Shown here in pieces: positions 7,650 to 11,198 of a DNA stretch of 11,198 nt (the stretch's first letter is position 1; each line of letters begins with the position of its first letter). The stretch spans positions 1 to 11,198 of the forward strand of contig JAQGKC010000331.1 of NCBI GenBank assembly GCA_028290305.1, given 5' to 3'. The notes beneath the pieces were generated by a model. The model searched no databases and was not told the origin of the DNA. It was given only the letters and a program-made list of their open reading frames with translations. A program made the translations under genes and the position numbers. This DNA is from Bradyrhizobium sp. Its GTDB lineage: Bacteria; Pseudomonadota; Alphaproteobacteria; Rhizobiales; Xanthobacteraceae.

Positions 7650-8408
7650 GTGATCGACCGAATGTGGCACGCCCTTGGTTGTCAATTGCGAAACCCGAGA
7701 GGCGTAGCTGGATCGATCGTTGGATGGTGGATGGCCTGGATCAATGACGAGCCCAACCGCCTGGCCATCGATGCGCTCGACCCCCGCCCGGGTGAAACGG
7801 TCCTTGAACTCGGCTTCGGTCCCGGTTGGGGCCTTCGAACCATCGCGGCGCGCGCCCGCGGTGCCCTGGTGTATGGCGTGGACCAATCAGCCCGGATGCT
7901 CGAGCAAGCCAAGCGCATGAACGAGGTCGCGGTATCCCGAGGTCGAATGGTGCTGGTGCAGGGAGCTTTCAGCCCGCTGCCCTGGATCGACGAGATGTTT
8001 CATAGGATTTTGCTGGTTAACGTTGTTTATTTCTTCAACTCGGATGGGCAGGATATTTCAGAAGTCTTTCGCGTGCTGCGATCGGGCGGCCGTCTTGTCA
8101 TCTACGTGACGTCGCGCGAGACGATGGAAAAATGGCCGTTTGCCGGACCCGACACCCACCGGACCTTTGACGCATGCGATCTTAGCAATCTTCTCGAGGA
8201 TGCTGGATTTCGCCGATCGCACATAACAATTACGCACGCAGAACTTGCGCTCGGCGTCAAAGGTCTCATCGCAGTCGCCGAAAAATCCGGCCACTCGATA
8301 GGACGCGACCAAATAGCGCAAGGTCGGGCACGCCGAAACGTCGTTCGGTTAGAACCTTCGGACACGCAGGCGAGGGACGTAATCGGCCACATCGATCTCA
8401 CCAACTGA
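7650..8408 (+). CDS. Class I SAM-dependent methyltransferase
   Basis: Rossmann-fold methyltransferase of the UbiE/Methyltransf_11 type. Motif I VLELGFGPG is at residues 51-59, the acidic end of the second strand is D78 (YGVD), and motif III is RVLRSGGRLVI near 142-151. GTG 7650 gives the family-like start MIDRMWHALG. The in-frame TTG 7644 is better spaced from AAGGG (7634-7638), and ATG 7662 is a third option. It begins about 50 bases after the TPR gene stop on the same strand, so it may be the last gene of the operon. The last ~45 residues (after GLIAVAEKSG) are basic and not typical of the family, possibly an extension through a lost stop. Substrate unknown; it might methylate the operon's product. 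Confidence 0.85.
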   Translation: MIDRMWHALGCQLRNPRGVAGSIVGWWMAWINDEPNRLAIDALDPRPGETVLELGFGPGWGLRTIAARARGALVYGVDQSARMLEQAKRMNEVAVSRGRMVLVQGAFSPLPWIDEMFHRILLVNVVYFFNSDGQDISEVFRVLRSGGRLVIYVTSRETMEKWPFAGPDTHRTFDACDLSNLLEDAGFRRSHITITHAELALGVKGLIAVAEKSGHSIGRDQIAQGRARRNVVRLEPSDTQARDVIGHIDLTN

Positions 8409-8507
8409 CAAGCGACGAATGAAGCTGTTAATCGCTGCGGTGCATGAGTCCGCTTGTGGGCACTTCTCGCACTCAGCGATGTCCGACTTGAGTCCGGAAT
8501 GCGCTCC

Positions 8508-8710
8508 CTAAGACGCCGACACTTCCGATGGCCAATGCGGAGACGAGGTGTTGCGAATGTTGATCGTGATGCCCAGATATTGCGGGGGTTCGGCAAACCC
8601 CAGCGCATCATGATCGGATCGCGCTCACCGCCATTAATGCAGATGACGGACACCGACCGGCTCGGTCGGCAAGTCCATTCCGGACCCGGCACTACCTCGC
8701 CAACCACCAC
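8508..8710 (-). pseudogene. SRAP/YedK-like (SOS-associated peptidase) fragment
   Basis: On the minus strand GGERDPIMMRWGLPNP (about 8585-8632) is followed, one frame over, by GITINIRNTSSPHW (8532-8573) and then a stop at 8508-8510. The order RWG(M/L)P...VTNIRNTSSPHW is characteristic of the SRAP family (HMCES/YedK), which crosslinks abasic sites in single-stranded DNA. The catalytic N-terminal Cys2 region is not recognisable upstream, and the whole C-terminal half, including the His active site, is absent. This is a frameshifted, doubly truncated remnant. The opposite-strand frame across it is a shadow. Confidence 0.5.
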
Positions 8711-8896
8711 CCGCGCTTGCTCTTCTCGTTACGATACGACAGATCATTTGGGACCAATGGCCACCACAATCAATCCGTCTATTTTGATGAGAAATGCCAT
8801 GGTAGGCTGTTCTGAGGTCGGCGCTAGTTTAACGGCAGGTTTGAACGCAGCGATTTCCTCTTGCACTGCCGGCCTGCGGGGCGCTGTCACTGCTGT

Positions 8897-9370
8897 CTAT
8901 TGATCGGCCGACTCCGACACGCTCGGTTCGACGAGGCGCATGTGCCATCCATCGGCGTCGCGTCGATAGACCACGACGATGCTGCCGTGCTCTTCGCGAA
9001 GATTGCCATTCGCGCCCGGCACAGTAACGGTGAATTGGGTAAGGCCATACCCCCCATTGCCCTGGACATGCGCTTCGACGATTTTGATCGAATGGCCCCG
9101 GGCACCGGAGGCGAAGCGGTTGGCATAATAGGTCGTGAGGGCCTGCCGGCCACGCACGATCGAGCCGGACGGTGCTACCAGCACGCCGTCCGAGGCGTAG
9201 AGCGCGGCCATGCCAGCGTAATTCTTGGCGGCATAATTAGCATCATATTGCTGCGCCAGCGCGATTGCCGCCTGCATCAATTCCGCTTCCGTGACATCCG
9301 CCGCGGGGGCCGGGGTGGCGGTAGCGCCGACCAACAGGGCTAGTAGGGCAAGGGTGAGTAATCTGTTCAT
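8897..9370 (-). CDS. Exported NTF2/SnoaL-like (DUF4440-type) protein
   Basis: A 157-residue protein with a clean Sec signal peptide (MNRLLTLALLALLVGATATP, cleavage near APAA-D at about 24). A cone-fold domain of the NTF2-like superfamily follows: helix LAQQYDANYAAKNYAGMAALY, then SDGVLVAPSGSIVRGRQAL, and C-terminal strands ending GWHMRLVEPSVS. DUF4440/SnoaL-like proteins bind small hydrophobic ligands or act as isomerases, but here no catalytic Asp pair can be assigned by eye. A Shine-Dalgarno-like GGAGA lies upstream of the ATG at 9370. It is transcribed away from the type III PKS remnant and toward the operon end, and it is probably monocistronic. Confidence 0.83.
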   Translation of the reverse strand: MNRLLTLALLALLVGATATPAPAADVTEAELMQAAIALAQQYDANYAAKNYAGMAALYASDGVLVAPSGSIVRGRQALTTYYANRFASGARGHSIKIVEAHVQGNGGYGLTQFTVTVPGANGNLREEHGSIVVVYRRDADGWHMRLVEPSVSESADQ

Positions 9371-9868
9371 TTCCGGTCTCCATGAATAATAGATAGATGG
9401 GGGCAGACGACGGTTGCGCTACCGCAAAGATGCCTCACGGGCGATTCATTCTGTCCGGTTGCCGATTCGAGCGACGTCGGGATTTTGCTGCTGCAGAAAT
9501 CTGGTGCGCATGTCCGCAGTTGGCAGGTAGTGAAGTCGTTTGCATCACTGAAGATAATTCTTCAGAGCTGCAGGCGCGGCGATGAAAAAATCATGTGAGG
9601 GACTACATCAACTAGCGATCAATTCGCAGGCAATCTCAGTGACGCGATTGAGAACACATCGATCGGCGATTATCGCGGAGAGTTGAGCGACGGGCTCGTC
9701 GAGCCTAGGGCGATTTTTCGAAACGGTTTCTACTTCCAAAGCGCAGTGCGAAACGAAATCGGTCTCATTGTGCCAGCCGCAATGATCGCAATCGGCCGAT
9801 GTTTTCTGTCGCGTGCTGACTCACCCATCCCGGCGGCAGCGCCGCGATCTGGGACGGAGAACTGTCCT
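9371..9868. other. Spacer without recognisable gene
   Basis: It holds the leader of the minus-strand NTF2-like gene and about 450 bases in which I see no protein family on either strand. A small plus-strand frame at 9397-9585 has no ribosome-binding site or family resemblance. The only ordered element is the palindrome at 9548-9565. Confidence 0.4.
9548..9565. repeat. 18-bp palindrome CTGAAGA-TAAT-TCTTCAG
   Basis: Perfect 7-bp inverted arms around TAAT. No T-run follows on either side, so it is not a terminator. The size and symmetry fit a dimeric repressor operator, but it lies about 180 bases upstream of the NTF2-like start and 300 bases before the PKS stub, so its target is unclear. Confidence 0.35.
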
Positions 9869-10153
9869 TTGCAAACAGCATACATTAATCACGTCGCGAC
9901 GGCGGCGGCGCCCTACGACGTTCATGACGCCTTTCGCCGCTTCGCACCGTCGCTGCTTCGCGACGACCGGCGCAATTCGCTGCTATTCGAGCGCATGGCC
10001 GGTAAGTCGGGGATCGAGCTCCGCTACTCGTGCCTCGCGCCGAAAAATCTGCCAGAAGGCGATAGCGTCGATGCGAAAGGTTTCTACCCGCGCGGCGATT
10101 TTCCCGATACTGCGGCGCATGCTTGCCTGGTGCAACGAAGGGTCCGGGTTTGA
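9869..10153 (+). pseudogene. Type III polyketide synthase, N-terminal stub
   Basis: From TTG 9869, behind GGACGGAGA (9852-9860), the frame reads TAYINHVATAAAPYDVHDAF, then FAPSLLRDDRRNSLLFERMAGKSGIELRYS and GFYPRGDFPDTAA. This is the N-terminal chalcone/stilbene-synthase-like domain of bacterial type III PKS (PF00195), which condenses malonyl-CoA onto acyl-CoA starters. After TAAHA the family sequence breaks down and the frame stops at 10151-10153, after 94 residues against about 350 in an intact enzyme. The catalytic Cys and the His-Asn of the C-terminal domain are absent. A frame extending upstream to 9683 exists but has no family resemblance before 9869. Confidence 0.6.
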
Positions 10154-10224
10154 AGCAATTTTTGCTCGCCCTATGCACGGTGAAACCAGATGCCGAGCTG
10201 CCGAGCGAATTTCAGTGTGGATAG

Positions 10225-10440
10225 CATGTCGGTGTGTTCGGAAATACCGGCAGCGGAAAATCTTGTACCGTAGCGGGGCTAATTAGATGGTGGGTCGAAG
10301 CTGCTTCGAAGGAAGCGCGCTCGGTCGGTGCCCGCTTCATCATCCTAAATTCAAACAGAGAATATTGAGAATGCTTTAAAGATCTCGCGCCGGTTATCGA
10401 TGTTCGTTCAGGGTGGAACCAAAGTGCGGAGATCGTTGCT
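10225..10440 (+). pseudogene. HerA/DUF87-like ATPase fragment with Walker A
   Basis: The plus strand reads HVGVFGNTGSGKSCTVAGLI from 10225, with Walker A GNTGSGKS, then RFIILNSNREY, an in-frame TGA at 10366-10368, and ECFKDLAPVIDV in the same frame. This matches the P-loop segment and the following N(x)EY.ECF segment of HerA-type DUF87 ATPases (DNA translocases/helicases, often in phage-defence or DNA-repair modules). An in-frame TAG lies just before it (10222-10224) and nothing of the N-terminal HAS barrel or the rest of the ATPase is seen. It is a dead internal fragment of a protein that is normally over 500 residues. Confidence 0.6.
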
Positions 10441-10626
10441 TCCACTACCGCGCGCAGTTGGCCACCAGTGGCTAAGACAACGGTATCCCCGACCGGGCGA
10501 TAGGAAACGATGCCCCGTCGCAGCTCGAACGAAGCTTGCGCCGCTGGCCGATCGCCTCGTTTCGAGGGTCCCGATCGGCGTCATAATATGAAATTCACGG
10601 GAGGCAAGAACGATTGGCACAGAAAC

Positions 10627-11198
10627 TTATTCGGCGGGCAGCGTGCTCGGGTTCCCAGCCGGGGCTCGACGCGTTCTTTGCGCTGACACCCAGACGCGGA
10701 ATCGATCGAGGTAGAGGTAAACGACCGGCGTCGTATAAAGCGTGAGCAATTGCGAGAGAAAAAGACCGCCCACGATGGTATATCCAAGCGGCTGGCGGAT
10801 TTCAGAGCCCGTGCCGGTGCCGATCATGAGAGGGACCGCGCCGAGCAGCGCGGCCATCGTCGTCATGAGGATCGGACGGAAGCGCAACATGCATGCTTTA
10901 TAGATGGCTTCTTCGGCGGACATTTTTTGATGCCGCTCGGCCTCGAGCGCGAAATCGATCAGCATGATGGCGTTCTTTTTTACGATGCCGATCAACAGGA
11001 TGATGCCGATAAGAGCGATGACGCTCAAATCGAAATGAAATGCCATCAGGATCAATAGCGCGCCGATACCGGCGGACGGCAGCGTTGAGAGAATGGTGAT
11101 CGGATGAATCGTGCTCTCATACAGCACACCCAGAATGATATAAATCACGACAAGGGCGGCGGCGATCAACACCGGCGTGCTTGACAGCGATGACTGGA
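10627..11198 (-). CDS. RND efflux permease, C-terminal part (AcrB/MdtB-like)
   Basis: The minus-strand frame enters from the right edge without a stop ([20 protein letters not shown]) and ends with TAA at 10627-10629, about 190 residues. It contains the last transmembrane helices of an HAE1-family RND pump: [60 protein letters not shown] and a final [20 protein letters not shown]. The motifs GIVKKNAI(M)[10 protein letters not shown] and the Y/K context match MdtB/MdtC-type multidrug permeases. A full protein is about 1040 residues, so roughly 80% lies outside. No frameshift is seen in the visible part. The partner adaptor and outer-membrane genes would be upstream, to the right of the window. 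Confidence 0.95.
   Translation of the reverse strand, partial: QSSLSSTPVLIAAALVVIYIILGVLYESTIHPITILSTLPSAGIGALLILMAFHFDLSVIALIGIILLIGIVKKNAIMLIDFALEAERHQKMSAEEAIYKACMLRFRPILMTTMAALLGAVPLMIGTGTGSEIRQPLGYTIVGGLFLSQLLTLYTTPVVYLYLDRFRVWVSAQRTRRAPAGNPSTLPAE

Noticed and set aside
8454..8903. Plus-strand frame of 149 codons, and the overlapping plus frame to 9343
   Set aside because: They lie antisense to the SRAP remnant and to the NTF2-like gene, and have no ribosome-binding site or domain.
9885..10178. Minus-strand Arg-rich frame of 97 codons
   Set aside because: Antisense shadow of the type III PKS stub.
10458..10475. Near-palindrome TTGGCCACCAGTGGCTAA
   Set aside because: It has one mismatch and lies in unassigned remnant sequence with no gene start nearby, so there is too little support for a site.

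Overview
The window looks like accessory DNA of an alphaproteobacterium, most likely a Bradyrhizobium-type member of the Rhizobiales (Hyphomicrobiales). This rests on recognised family resemblances and general base composition, not on a database search. It has an apparently complete small-molecule-type operon in the middle, flanked on both sides by insertion-sequence remains and broken genes.

Left part (1-3388): the N-terminal two thirds of an IS110-family transposase runs off the left edge on the minus strand. Its upstream non-coding region abuts a second, opposite-facing IS110-type remnant of only about 26 codons, which is joined to the tail of an unrelated broken ORF. A strong bidirectional terminator (1433-1468) separates this from a small minus-strand gene for a possibly exported protein (1470-1709). 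A frameshifted IS630-family transposase follows (1768-2571, minus), then about 740 bases without a recognisable gene.

Central part (3389-8408): six consecutive plus-strand genes. They are a thermostable-hemolysin-family (T_hemolysin, GNAT/LuxI-like) protein, an AMP-dependent acyl-activating enzyme broken by two single-base losses and one amber codon, a TenA/haem-oxygenase-like putative diiron oxidase (HDO) with a full ligand set, a short-chain dehydrogenase overlapping the HDO gene by 11 bases, an exported TPR-like protein, and a SAM-dependent methyltransferase. Tight spacing suggests one transcript at least from the hemolysin gene to the TPR gene. The set reads as a pathway that activates an acyl or carboxylic substrate, transfers it, oxidises it at a diiron centre, adjusts redox state and perhaps methylates it. 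The product is unknown, and in this strain the activating step appears to be lost. This is the most interesting part of the window.

Right part (8409-11198): a gene graveyard around two better-preserved genes. It holds a broken SRAP/YedK-like fragment (minus), an intact exported NTF2/SnoaL-like protein (minus), the N-terminal stub of a type III polyketide synthase (plus), a Walker-A-bearing HerA/DUF87-like ATPase fragment (plus), and finally the C-terminal end of an AcrB/MdtB-type RND efflux permease that runs off the right edge (minus). No tRNA, rRNA or CRISPR array was seen.
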